From contig NZ_LIUQ01000001.1 of NCBI RefSeq assembly GCF_001276715.1, forward strand, positions 180,829 to 244,828: DNA of 64,000 nucleotides. The letters are read 5' to 3'. Positions within the stretch are counted from its first letter, which is position 1, and each line of letters opens with the position of its first letter. The notes beneath the pieces were generated by a model. The model saw only the letters and a program-made list of their open reading frames with translations, was not told the DNA's origin and ran no database searches. Shown piece after piece: positions 8,223 to 16,351 of the stretch. The position numbers and the translations under genes are program-made. This stretch comes from Planktothricoides sp. SR001. Lineage in GTDB: Bacteria; Cyanobacteriota; Cyanobacteriia; Cyanobacteriales; Laspinemataceae.

Positions 8223-9341
8223 ATGAAAGCGTATTGGCAGGATGAGAAAGCTTTAAGGCTACCGGAAAATCAAGATAATACTCCCATCAATTATCAAAAG
8301 TGGGATAATAATAAGCACGCACAAGCTTTTCAGGATATTTTTAGTTGCTTGACAGATTTAGGAATATTTACAGATAAAAGAAAACCTAAAGATATCGAGG
8401 GTCGGACTGGTTATTGGCGATTTTCTATAAAACTTAAGTATAATCAGGAGGCAGCTAATAAAAATCAACAATTAGCAGTGATTAAGGATTTAGTGGATCG
8501 AGAATTTGGTTTAACTGAGGAATCTTCGCTAATATATGGAAACAGTCAACCGGAACAAACCAGCGAACCCCCTGACCTAAAGTTATATAAAGCCTTACTA
8601 AAACTTGACTATACTAAACAACAATCGCTGTTTGAAGAATTTGTCACCCACCACCAAATTGGGGCTTGTTTAATTCATGGGTCGGCAGAGTGTGGCCCAC
8701 GATGGCTGATGAATCGATTGATTCATCAGGTGCCCAATGGCGGCCCTGATAAGTATGTGAGAAAAATTAGCTTTTCTCGCACTACTCAAAACGGTTCTCT
8801 AGACAGTATTTGTAAAGAGATTAGCCGGAAAATTGGCATTTCATCAACGGCTATTTTAGATATTGCTCAAAAAATCTGTGAGTTATGGCGATCGCAAACG
8901 GTAATTTTAATTTTTGACAATACCCATAATCTTGACGAAGCTTATTTGGAAAAATTTCTAAAAGAAATTTGGCAACCCATAGCGGATTTAGCCTACAACA
9001 AAAAAAATAATCCAACCTGTTACAATTATCGGTTACTGTTATTTTTGCTGGACTTCGACGGATGTACGAATGACTGGAACATCCCCTGTACCCAAGAAAT
9101 TACCGCAAAATGGCATCCTCGAACGCTGATTAAATTTAAGGAAATAGAACCGATTCCCCCGATGGAATTATCTTGTTGGCTAGAAAAACATCTCCGTGAT
9201 GAAAATTTGCCCGCGCAACAAACGGTTGTAGATGAAATTTTAGCACAAAGTGAGGGAAATCATCAATATATTATCGAAGAAATTTGTCAACGTTGTAATA
9301 TTACTTGGGAGGAACAAGAATCAAAATGGCTGAAATATTAG
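8223..9341 (+). CDS. STAND-like protein with degenerate P-loop
   Basis: This 372-residue protein looks like an inactive STAND NTPase. The expected Walker A position reads LIHGSAECGPRWLMNRLI, which lacks the GKT/S lysine. A Walker B-like strand is present (TVILIFDNTHNLD). Such iSTAND modules are known partners in vWA-MoxR ternary conflict systems. The N-terminal part (KAYWQDEKALRLP) is continuous in frame with the fragment at 7968-8147 across a TGA. A weak AAGGAT lies 12 bases before this ATG, so translation from here is possible. The 3' end overlaps the MoxR gene by 16 bases, implying translational coupling. The role, as adaptor or sensor scaffold, is inferred. Confidence 0.65.
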   Translation: MKAYWQDEKALRLPENQDNTPINYQKWDNNKHAQAFQDIFSCLTDLGIFTDKRKPKDIEGRTGYWRFSIKLKYNQEAANKNQQLAVIKDLVDREFGLTEESSLIYGNSQPEQTSEPPDLKLYKALLKLDYTKQQSLFEEFVTHHQIGACLIHGSAECGPRWLMNRLIHQVPNGGPDKYVRKISFSRTTQNGSLDSICKEISRKIGISSTAILDIAQKICELWRSQTVILIFDNTHNLDEAYLEKFLKEIWQPIADLAYNKKNNPTCYNYRLLLFLLDFDGCTNDWNIPCTQEITAKWHPRTLIKFKEIEPIPPMELSCWLEKHLRDENLPAQQTVVDEILAQSEGNHQYIIEEICQRCNITWEEQESKWLKY

Positions 9342-10285
9342 AACCAACCCTAACGCTAAACTATACCGGAAAAGTCCAACCCCCCCCAGGGCATGAGGAT
9401 GAAAAAGGGCTGATTATTTATCCCTATTTACCCAGTGATGAACTGGTGGAAGCGGTTAATTTAGCTATTACCCTCCAGCGTCCTTTGTTATTGCAAGGTG
9501 AACCCGGTTCGGGCAAAACTAAATTAGCGCAAGCGGTAGCATTTGAGTTAAAGTTACCGTATCTTTCCTGGAATATTAAATCCACCAGCAAAGCCCAAGA
9601 TGGACTCTATACTTATAATAATTTAGGCCGATTGCGGGATGCTCAATTACTAGCCCTAAATCGCGTCACCGACCCAGAAGAAATTCAGCGTCTAGATGAC
9701 CCTAAAAGTTATCGATATTGGGGGCTGCTGGGTCAGGCATTTATGAATCAACAGCGAACCGTTTTATTAATTGATGAAATTGATAAAGCGGATATTGATT
9801 TTCCCAATGATTTGCTGTTGGAGTTAGACGAAAAGCGATTTACCATTCCCGAAACTAAGGAGGAAATCATCGCCAAGCATCCGCTAATTATTTTTATTAC
9901 CAGTAATGCGGAACGGGATTTGCCGGATGCTTTTTTGCGTCGTTGCTTGTTTCATTATATTGAGTTTCCTCAGCGAGAACGTTTGATTGAGATTGTTCTG
10001 GCACATTTTAATATTTCTAAGGATAATCCTGTAATAGACTTAATAGAAACGGCGGTAGATAAGTTTTCCGATTTGCGGGAATTTTTGCAGGAAGAAAAAG
10101 GTCAAGGGGCTAAAAAGGTGAGTACCAGCGAGTTAATTGATTGGGTTGATATTCTGCGACGCTATCCCCAAGATGAGGTGAGGGGTAAATTAAATGGTCG
10201 GCTTCCTTATTTGGGAGTTTTGTTGAAACGCTGGGATGAGTATCGCCGTTATGTAAAGGGAGTTGAGGAGGGAAATAGCAAATAA
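9326..10285 (+). CDS. MoxR-family AAA+ ATPase
   Basis: This AAA+ ATPase of 319 residues has Walker A GEPGSGKT (about residues 58-65), Walker B LLIDEIDK (about 149-156), sensor-1 region ITSNAERDLP, and FLRRC as the likely arginine-finger segment. MoxR ATPases work with vWA proteins as chaperones that remodel or activate partners. The vWA gene follows directly. I choose the ATG at 9326 because GGAGG at 9309-9313 precedes it. Longer readings from TTG at 9305 lack a ribosome site. It overlaps the upstream STAND-like gene and its stop abuts the next ATG, so the three genes form one operon. Confidence 0.85.
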   Translation: MAEILEPTLTLNYTGKVQPPPGHEDEKGLIIYPYLPSDELVEAVNLAITLQRPLLLQGEPGSGKTKLAQAVAFELKLPYLSWNIKSTSKAQDGLYTYNNLGRLRDAQLLALNRVTDPEEIQRLDDPKSYRYWGLLGQAFMNQQRTVLLIDEIDKADIDFPNDLLLELDEKRFTIPETKEEIIAKHPLIIFITSNAERDLPDAFLRRCLFHYIEFPQRERLIEIVLAHFNISKDNPVIDLIETAVDKFSDLREFLQEEKGQGAKKVSTSELIDWVDILRRYPQDEVRGKLNGRLPYLGVLLKRWDEYRRYVKGVEEGNSK

Positions 10286-11545
10286 ATGATGATAATTAAC
10301 CCGACGCAAGTTAATGATTTGCCTTTGCGAGATTTGTTCGATCGCCTCCGGGAGGTTGGCTTTGTTTTGGGCATTGATGACTATCAACTTTTGTTACAAT
10401 CTTTGATGGCGGGTTTTGGTTTAGGTGACAAACAGGCTTTAGGGAGATTGTGCAAAAGTCTATGGGTTAAGTCTCAGAAAGAAAGCGAGATTTTTGACTA
10501 TTATTTTGAGGCTTACTTTAAGAGTTATTTTATGGAGGGAATAGGAGAACCAATTCTTAAGGAAACGGTGACATTAGCCCCAATTGTCCCCCCAGATTTT
10601 CCGCAAAAAACTGAGGATAATTTAACTTCAGATACTTCAGATACTTCAAAGCCAGAACTACAACCAATAACCGATTCTAGTCCATTACCGAGTCCATCAC
10701 CGAGTCCATCACCCAGTCCATCACCGAGTCCATTACCCAGTCCGTCATTGAAAAAAGATGAGCAATCTGTTACAGGATTGACTCAGGATTTTGTCGTAAA
10801 TCACGATACGGATTTTGCGCCTGAAATTTCTTTAAAATTTCAGAATGAGGTACAGGTTGCCAAAAGCAAACAAAGGGAATTTAGTTATCTGTTGTTGGCG
10901 GATTATTTGCCGGTGACGGGTCGGGAAATGAAACAAAATTGGCGTTATTTACGCCGCACAATCCGCGAAAGCCCAAAGGTTGAAGTGGATGTGGCAGCGA
11001 CGATCAAACAGATTTCTCAAGAGGGATTTTTCTTGAATCCCGTGTTAGTTCCCCGACGAGTTAATCGAGTGGAATTGGTTTTGTTGTTGGATATTGATGG
11101 TTCAATGGTGGCGTTTCATCGGTTGGGAGATAGAATTAAGGAAACGGCAATGCGAGGGGGACGGTTGGGTCGATCGCAGGTGTATTATTTCCACAATTGT
11201 CCGGTAAATTTTCTTTATCGCGATCGCGCCCGATTAGATTATTTAACGATTGATCAAGTCTTGGATAGATTATCGCCTATATATTCCTCTGTATTGATTT
11301 TTAGTGATGCCGGGGCAGCCCGGGGAGGTTATAGTGAAGAAAGAATAGAATTCACGGAAAAATTTATCCGGCAGTTGCGACAAAAGTTACGCTATATGGC
11401 GTGGTTGAACCCGGTTCCCCAAGACCGTTGGGCTGGGACAAGTGCGGGAGTAATTGCTCAGTTTATGCCTATGTTTGAGTGCGATAAAGTTGGTTTAAAA
11501 AATGCCATTAAAGTGTTACGGGGTAATTTGGTAATTACTGGTTAA
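10286..11545 (+). CDS. vWA-domain protein, MoxR partner
   Basis: This 419-residue protein has three parts. The first is a helical N-terminal domain (PLRDLFDRLREVGF). The second is a low-complexity Ser-Pro linker, a six-base repeat read as SPSPSPSP at about residues 132-155. The third is a C-terminal vWA domain. The MIDAS motif reads LLLDIDGSM, so the usual DxSxS is D-I-D-G-S. A later loop, LIFSDAGAARGGY, supplies the second MIDAS aspartate. Pairing with MoxR is typical of metal-dependent vWA adaptors. The start codon directly follows the MoxR stop. Slippage in the CCGAGT/CCATCA repeat could vary linker length. Confidence 0.8.
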   Translation: MMIINPTQVNDLPLRDLFDRLREVGFVLGIDDYQLLLQSLMAGFGLGDKQALGRLCKSLWVKSQKESEIFDYYFEAYFKSYFMEGIGEPILKETVTLAPIVPPDFPQKTEDNLTSDTSDTSKPELQPITDSSPLPSPSPSPSPSPSPSPLPSPSLKKDEQSVTGLTQDFVVNHDTDFAPEISLKFQNEVQVAKSKQREFSYLLLADYLPVTGREMKQNWRYLRRTIRESPKVEVDVAATIKQISQEGFFLNPVLVPRRVNRVELVLLLDIDGSMVAFHRLGDRIKETAMRGGRLGRSQVYYFHNCPVNFLYRDRARLDYLTIDQVLDRLSPIYSSVLIFSDAGAARGGYSEERIEFTEKFIRQLRQKLRYMAWLNPVPQDRWAGTSAGVIAQFMPMFECDKVGLKNAIKVLRGNLVITG

Positions 11546-11627
11546 TTACTGGTGACTAGGTTTTTCCTGGGAACATGGATTAAGACGATCGATATATTGG
11601 AGGTTAATATTGGAGGTTATGTCAGCG

Positions 11628-11837
11628 ATGAATGAAATTATTTTTTTGGTAGAACTTGATCTCGAATTTGGATATATTGCCAAAGCCCTAGGGGAATCGA
11701 TTATTACCCAAGCTGATGATTTGGAAACTCTCAAGACAGAAATTAAAGATGCCGTTCGCTGTCATTTTCCTGATGAAGCATTACGACCTAAAATAATTAG
11801 GCTGCATATTGTCCAAGAGGAGGTGATTGCATCGTGA
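11628..11837 (+). CDS. hicB: HicB-family antitoxin
   Basis: This protein has about 69 residues and a typical HicB half-RNase-H fold pattern: FLVELDLEFGYIAKALGESI, then DDLETLKTEIKDAV. Its product would neutralise the HicA toxin encoded just downstream and repress the operon. I choose the ATG at 11628 because GGAGG at 11612-11616 is 11 bases upstream; an ATG at 11619 is too close to it. It overlaps hicA by four bases (GTGA). A C-terminal DNA-binding domain is absent, as in short HicB forms. Confidence 0.75.
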   Translation: MNEIIFLVELDLEFGYIAKALGESIITQADDLETLKTEIKDAVRCHFPDEALRPKIIRLHIVQEEVIAS

Positions 11838-12076
11838 AATTACCTAGGGATCTATCCGGTCAAGATTTAGTCAAATATCTCAAAATATTTGGTTATGAGG
11901 TTAGCCATCAAACCGGGAGCCATATTCGATTAACTACACAGCAACAGGGAGAACATCACATTACTATTCCGGCTCATAATCCTTTAAAAATTGGTACATT
12001 AAATGCCATTTTAAAAGATGTAGCGAATCACTTGGGTTTAGATCGAGAAGAGTTACGAAATCAATTATTTAGTTAA
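11834..12076 (+). CDS. hicA: HicA-family mRNA interferase toxin
   Basis: This 80-residue protein has HicA hallmarks. The catalytic histidine lies in TGSHIRLT, after the helix DLVKYLKIFGYEV. The conserved segment HHITIPAHNPLKIGTLNAIL follows. HicA cleaves mRNA when not bound by HicB. It starts with GTG inside the hicB stop (GTGA), so the two are translationally coupled with the antitoxin first. The pair sits directly after the vWA-MoxR operon. Confidence 0.85.
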   Translation: MKLPRDLSGQDLVKYLKIFGYEVSHQTGSHIRLTTQQQGEHHITIPAHNPLKIGTLNAILKDVANHLGLDREELRNQLFS

Positions 12077-12091
12077 TCTAGATTTACTCCT

Positions 12092-12115
12092 GGTTCCCAG
12101 GCAGAGCCTAGGAAC
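12092..12115. repeat. GTTCCCAGGC/GCCTAGGAAC dispersed palindrome
   Basis: GGTTCCCAGGC and GCCTAGGAAC flank a three-base loop, just after hicA. It may act as a terminator for hicBA. The form is that of a common short intergenic repeat. Confidence 0.55.
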
Positions 12116-12177
12116 GAGGGATTCTTGATATAAACTTGATATAAAATTGAACAGTTAATCAAAGCGAGAAAACATCA

Positions 12178-12603
12178 GTGGCGATCGATAATAATATCAA
12201 TGGTCAACCCATAGAACCTAAAGAGTCTGTTAATGGACTTAAGCAAGTTGTACTATCTACAACACTATACACATTTGGCAACAAACAGAGTCCTCGTACA
12301 CCACGTCAGGGTAAAGATATTGCGGTTGAAAATAATCAGGTTCAACCAACCCAACCCCCAACAGGTGCATCAACTTTTGCAGATATTGACTCTGCACCTT
12401 TGACCGGACACTATCATAGACTAGAGAAAAATACTCTGTTGCCTGAAGGTCTTGACGTAATCGCTGATGGCCGAGATGTTGGCGGTCCTCATTCACCAAC
12501 TCATCATACTATCTATCCTAACCGAAAAATGCTATTCACAGAATTTGTGGATAAATTTCTAAACAGTGGGTGGGTTTACGTTGGGAAGAAAGAACTAAAA
12601 TAA
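12178..12603 (+). CDS. Putative Tse2-like ADP-ribosyltransferase-fold toxin
   Basis: This 141-residue protein starts at GTG 12178. The N-terminal 60 residues are polar and probably disordered. The C-terminal part (GLDVIADGRDVGG, then THHTIYPNRKMLFTEFVDKF, then WVYVGKK) recalls the Tse2 family of ADP-ribosyltransferase-like toxins. That assignment is from memory of the motif and needs a profile search. The next gene begins 31 bases later with a strong ribosome site, the layout of a toxin and its cognate partner. The position next to a vWA-MoxR operon suggests an effector, which is inference. Confidence 0.55.
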   Translation: MAIDNNINGQPIEPKESVNGLKQVVLSTTLYTFGNKQSPRTPRQGKDIAVENNQVQPTQPPTGASTFADIDSAPLTGHYHRLEKNTLLPEGLDVIADGRDVGGPHSPTHHTIYPNRKMLFTEFVDKFLNSGWVYVGKKELK

Positions 12604-12634
12604 CTTAAAACCTAAAAAGTAAAAAAGGAGAATT

Positions 12635-13129
12635 ATGCTAAGTCAACAATTAACTACTCAAAATATTGACTTGTGGCAATCCGTTGTCACCAGAGAATTA
12701 GGCTATATTCAGAGTCGTCAAGAATTTCTGAACAGTTGTACAGACCGAGTAGCCATGCTTCAACAAGGATTACAAAATCCCAGAGAAAGAGGTACGGCAT
12801 TACGATTATTTTTTTCCCTAAATTTATCAGAACGTCAGCGTTTATTCAATGATTTAGTCTCTTTAGCCACTGTTGCTCATGCCGATATTGAACTATGCCG
12901 AGAAGCGATTCTTTCTCTGCCGAAAAATTGGTTATTAGCCAATATTGAAAACAGTGCAGAGGAGTGGTTGACTGATGGGACGGATGAAGAGTATCGGCGG
13001 TTATTAGAACTGTATATTAAGATTGACCATTGCCTGACTGAAAGGTTAGCGCAACGAGCGTTACAACATGAAGATCCAGATGTTAGAGAAGCCGGAGAAG
13101 ATTTCCAAAACTATCTGAAAAAGAGATAA
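12635..13129 (+). CDS. Helical protein, possible immunity partner
   Basis: This 164-residue, all-helical, acidic protein has no motif I recognise. The C-terminal half looks like an armadillo/HEAT-type helical pair (ERLAQRALQHEDPDVREAGE). An excellent ribosome site (AAAAAGGAG, 6 bases before ATG) drives it. It follows the Tse2-like gene by 31 bases on the same strand, so I infer co-transcription and a possible neutralising role. Nothing in the sequence proves that. Confidence 0.6.
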   Translation: MLSQQLTTQNIDLWQSVVTRELGYIQSRQEFLNSCTDRVAMLQQGLQNPRERGTALRLFFSLNLSERQRLFNDLVSLATVAHADIELCREAILSLPKNWLLANIENSAEEWLTDGTDEEYRRLLELYIKIDHCLTERLAQRALQHEDPDVREAGEDFQNYLKKR

Positions 13130-13201
13130 TTTAGCATCAGCTTTATAACGTAGATTGGGCATTGGGTTCCTACATGAAATAAAGCAATGCTTAACAGAAA
13201 A

Positions 13202-13305
13202 ATGTTGGGTTTCGTTCCTCAACCCAACCTACGAAGAGTTTACTCACAGATCAATGTTGGGTTTCGTTCCTCAACCCAACCTACGAGGAGTTTACTCACA
13301 GATCA
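13202..13305. repeat. Two tandem 52-base units
   Basis: Units at 13202-13253 and 13254-13305 differ by a single base. Each holds the inverted pair GTTGGGTTTCGTTCC/CTCAACCCAAC and the tail GAGTTTACTCACAGATCA. They lie directly before the left arm of the inverted repeat around the HEAT gene. Confidence 0.85.
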
Positions 13306-13398
13306 TATCAGAAGAAAAACTGTCATTCCCGCGAAGGCGGGAATCCAAGGATTTACGGCGCGGAACGAAAAGTGCAATTAATTATGTTCACCTACTTA
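13298..13398. repeat. Left arm of 101-base inverted repeat pair
   Basis: This segment is repeated in inverted orientation at 15527-15627, on the other side of the HEAT-repeat gene. Shared blocks include AAGAAAAACTGTCATTCCCG, GAAGGCGGGAATCCA, and ACGAAAAGTGCAATTAATTA followed by TGTTCACCTACTTA. Only a central stretch of about 17 bases differs strongly. Confidence 0.9.
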
Positions 13399-13427
13399 AA
13401 TAATCAGAATAATATTATTAATTAACT

Positions 13428-15506
13428 ATGAAAATTGATGCTGCCCAACGGCGAATTGCTGCTTTTGAAAAAAGGTTTGGTTCTGCCCATCTTGATTTAG
13501 CTTGCCATGCGGCTTTACCCTTGGCTTTAACCCCAGATTTACTCTATTGTATCTGGGGAAATTTTCAAAGGGATATTGAACAAAAATTTCTGGGGATTCC
13601 TTGGATTGCGGTGTCGGATTTAATCCTTTCTAGTCTTTGTGATGAGGTGGGGGATGAACTTTATGAAATGGATCAAACCGTGCGCCAAGAGTTGCTGGAA
13701 AGGTTGAAGCAGAATCGCCGATTTGGGGAAGAACGCTTGCAAGAAGTGGCGGGGTTGTTGCTGGCTTATGTACGACGGGATTTAAATCATCCTGATTTTT
13801 ATTATAAAGATTTTGCGGAGTCTCAAACTTGGGCGGCTTTAGCTTATATTAATCCACAAGAGTCGGTGAGAATGTTGGTGGCAGCTTTTGAATGGGCGCT
13901 TGGAGAGAATCAAGCGGATTTAATGCGCTTGGTTACTCTGACGGAAATGCTGCATCAACCGATTCCAGAGTTTGAAAAGTTACTGATTTTTGCCCGCGCA
14001 ATGGGGCATTATCGCCGCAAGAAATATGAGGAGGCAAAAGGTGAAATTATTCAGTTAACGATTAAAGGCGATCGAGTTGATTTGGGGAATAATATCACTA
14101 TCTCTATTCCTCCAGAGTTGTTAGAACTGATTGCCAGTCCCCCGGATACTCCCCAGGATGAAGAAACTCAGAATCAAATCACTGAGTTGCTTAAAGTTAT
14201 CGAAACTACTAAGAGTGAAAATACCCGTAGGCAGGCAATTCGGAGTTTAGGGAAAATCGGACAAGGTAATCTTATTGCGATCGCGGGTTTGCTTAAAGTT
14301 ATCGAAACTACTCAGTATGAATATACCCTTTTGCTGGCAATTCGGAGTTTAGAGAAAATCGGACAAAGTAATCCTATTGCGATCGCGGGTTTGCTTAAAG
14401 TTATTCAAACTACTCAGGATGAATATACCTGTATTCAGGCAGCAGTGGGTTTAGAGAAAATTGATCCAGGGAATTCAGCGGCGATCGCGGGTTTGCTTAA
14501 AGTTATCGAAACCACTCGAAATGAAAATACCCGTAGGGAGGCAATTGAGAGTTTAGGGAACATCGGACAAGGCAATCCGGAGGCGATCGCGGGTTTGGTT
14601 AAAGTTATCCAAACTACTCAGGATAAATATACCCGTTGGCAGGCAATTCGGAGTTTAGAGAAAATCGATCCAGCCAATCGAGAGGCGATCCCGGGTTTGG
14701 TTAAACTTATCGAAACTACTCGGAATGAATATACCCGTAGGGAGGCAGCAGAGAGTTTATGGAAAATCGATCCAGGCAATCCAGCGGCGATCGCGGGTTT
14801 GCTTAAAGTTATTCAAACTACTCAGGATGAATATACCTGTATTCAGGCAGCAGTGGGTTTAGAGAAAATTGATCCAGGGAATTCAGCGGCGATCGCGGGT
14901 TTGGTTAAAGTTATCGAAACCACTCGAAATGAAAATACCCGTAGGGAGGCAATTGAGAGTTTAGGGAACATCGGACAAGGCAATCCGGAGGCGATCGCGG
15001 GTTTGCTTAAAGTTATTCAAACTACTCAGGATGAATATACCTGTATTCAGGCAGCAGTGGGTTTAGAGAAAATTGATCCAGGGAATTCAGCGGCGATCGC
15101 GGGTTTGCTTAAAGTTATCGAAACCACTCGAAATGAAAATACCCGTAGGGAGGCAATTGAGAGTTTAGGGAACATCGGACAAGGCAATCCGGAGGCGATC
15201 GCGGGTTTGGTTAAAGTTATCGAAACTACTCAGGATGGATATACCCGTTGGTGGGCAGCAGAGAGTTTAGGGAAAATCGATTCAGGCAATCTAGAGGCGA
15301 TCGCGGGTTTGGTTAAAGTTATCGAAACTACTCAGGATGAATTTACCCGTTGGCAGGCAATTGAGAGTTTAGGGAAAATCGGACAAGGCAATTCTGAGGC
15401 GATCGCGGGTTTGGTTAAAGTTATCCAAACTACTCGGAATGAAGATATCCGTAGGCAAGCGATTGCGAGTTTAAGGAAAATAGACCCTGGGAATCCTTAT
15501 TTATAA
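13428..15506 (+). CDS. HEAT-repeat protein with conserved cyanobacterial N-terminal domain
   Basis: This 692-residue protein has two parts. Residues 1-240 form a helical domain (KIDAAQRRIAAFEKRFG, then HAALPLALTPDLLY). I have seen this domain at the head of other cyanobacterial multi-domain signalling or conflict proteins, but cannot name it. From about residue 245 onward come 13 HEAT-like units of exactly 34 residues (AIAGLLKVIETTQDEYTR type). At the DNA level the units are 102 bases, and nearly every one carries GCGATCGC. A 204-base double unit occurs three times almost unchanged (from about 14401, 14809 and 15013), a sign of recent duplication. HEAT solenoids bind proteins. The gene is flanked by inverted repeats. 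Confidence 0.8.
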   Translation: MKIDAAQRRIAAFEKRFGSAHLDLACHAALPLALTPDLLYCIWGNFQRDIEQKFLGIPWIAVSDLILSSLCDEVGDELYEMDQTVRQELLERLKQNRRFGEERLQEVAGLLLAYVRRDLNHPDFYYKDFAESQTWAALAYINPQESVRMLVAAFEWALGENQADLMRLVTLTEMLHQPIPEFEKLLIFARAMGHYRRKKYEEAKGEIIQLTIKGDRVDLGNNITISIPPELLELIASPPDTPQDEETQNQITELLKVIETTKSENTRRQAIRSLGKIGQGNLIAIAGLLKVIETTQYEYTLLLAIRSLEKIGQSNPIAIAGLLKVIQTTQDEYTCIQAAVGLEKIDPGNSAAIAGLLKVIETTRNENTRREAIESLGNIGQGNPEAIAGLVKVIQTTQDKYTRWQAIRSLEKIDPANREAIPGLVKLIETTRNEYTRREAAESLWKIDPGNPAAIAGLLKVIQTTQDEYTCIQAAVGLEKIDPGNSAAIAGLVKVIETTRNENTRREAIESLGNIGQGNPEAIAGLLKVIQTTQDEYTCIQAAVGLEKIDPGNSAAIAGLLKVIETTRNENTRREAIESLGNIGQGNPEAIAGLVKVIETTQDGYTRWWAAESLGKIDSGNLEAIAGLVKVIETTQDEFTRWQAIESLGKIGQGNSEAIAGLVKVIQTTRNEDIRRQAIASLRKIDPGNPYL

Positions 15507-15526
15507 ACAATATCTTCAGCAACTTA

Positions 15527-15627
15527 TAAGTAGGTGAACATAATTAATTGCACTTTTCGTTCTCCGCCGATAGGCTGTGGATTCCCGCCTTCGCGGGAAT
15601 GACAGTTTTTCTTTTGATATGGTCTGT
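15527..15627. repeat. Right arm of 101-base inverted repeat pair
   Basis: Inverted partner of 13298-13398. The pair encloses only the HEAT-repeat gene, with 29 bases on its left side and 20 on its right. No transposase is visible inside. Confidence 0.9.
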
Positions 15628-15836
15628 GGTGCATTTATTTCTGCCCACCTACTTAACAGGGTATTCCTGTGTCCGGTGGTTTATATGTCAATAAAATGGC
15701 CAAGCTATTGATAAATGAATGGGTTTTAATTGCGATCTGAATTTGGTGGGGCGACCCAAGTCGGACAGATAGGCGAATAGAAACCCATCCCCGGTTTGAT
15801 TTTTTATTTTATTTATTTTATATATTTTATATAATT

Positions 15837-16236
15837 GTAGGGGCGAAGCATGACCGCAAATAATTTATCGGTTAAAACCAGAAATTTATTCCGGTCATGC
15901 TTCGCCCTGAACCCAATGTTTTTATACCCAGAAACCGGGTTTCTTCTGGGCTACCAACAGTTATCTTTGTCACCGAAAAAAGAAACCCGGTTTCTTAGAC
16001 TTGAAAAGCGGAGATTTTCTGCGGGAATGCGATCGCCCCTACAGGCAGATATATTATTATGATTATCCCGGAGGGCGAAGCATTCCCGTATATAGGTTAT
16101 TGGTGAAAAGCGGAGACTTTTTGCGGGAATGCTTCGCCCCTACTTGGCAGAAAAGCGATCGCATATACCCAGAAACCGGGTTTCTTCTGGGCTACCAACA
16201 GTTATCTTTATCACCCAAAAAAGAAACCCGGTTTCT
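15837..16236. repeat. Cluster of four repeat elements of two families
   Basis: The gap 15628-16351 holds no gene. In order it has a GGGCGAAGCATGACC/GGTCATGCTTCGCCC inverted element (15837-15907), an AGAAACCGGGTTTCT hairpin with loop CAACAGTTATCTTT (15930-15995), and GGGCGAAGCATTCCCG/CGGGAATGCTTCGCCCC (16073-16143). A second AGAAACC hairpin (16171-16236) is almost identical to the first. The two families alternate, so the pair may have been duplicated as a block. Confidence 0.8.
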
Positions 16237-16351
16237 TAGAGTTGGCAGAAAAGCGATCGCCCCTACAGGCAGATGGGAGTTTTCCGACCGCATAAAGTTA
16301 AGATTGTCCTAGAAAATCCCTTTATAGACGTAGCAACAAGGCCGAATAAAC

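Noticed and set aside
13155-13403. Small frames before the HEAT gene
   Set aside because: They translate the two 52-base tandem units and the inverted-repeat arm; no independent coding signal.
14277-15410. Regular 102-base repeats as a CRISPR-like or satellite array
   Set aside because: They lie within one continuous reading frame and encode 34-residue HEAT units.
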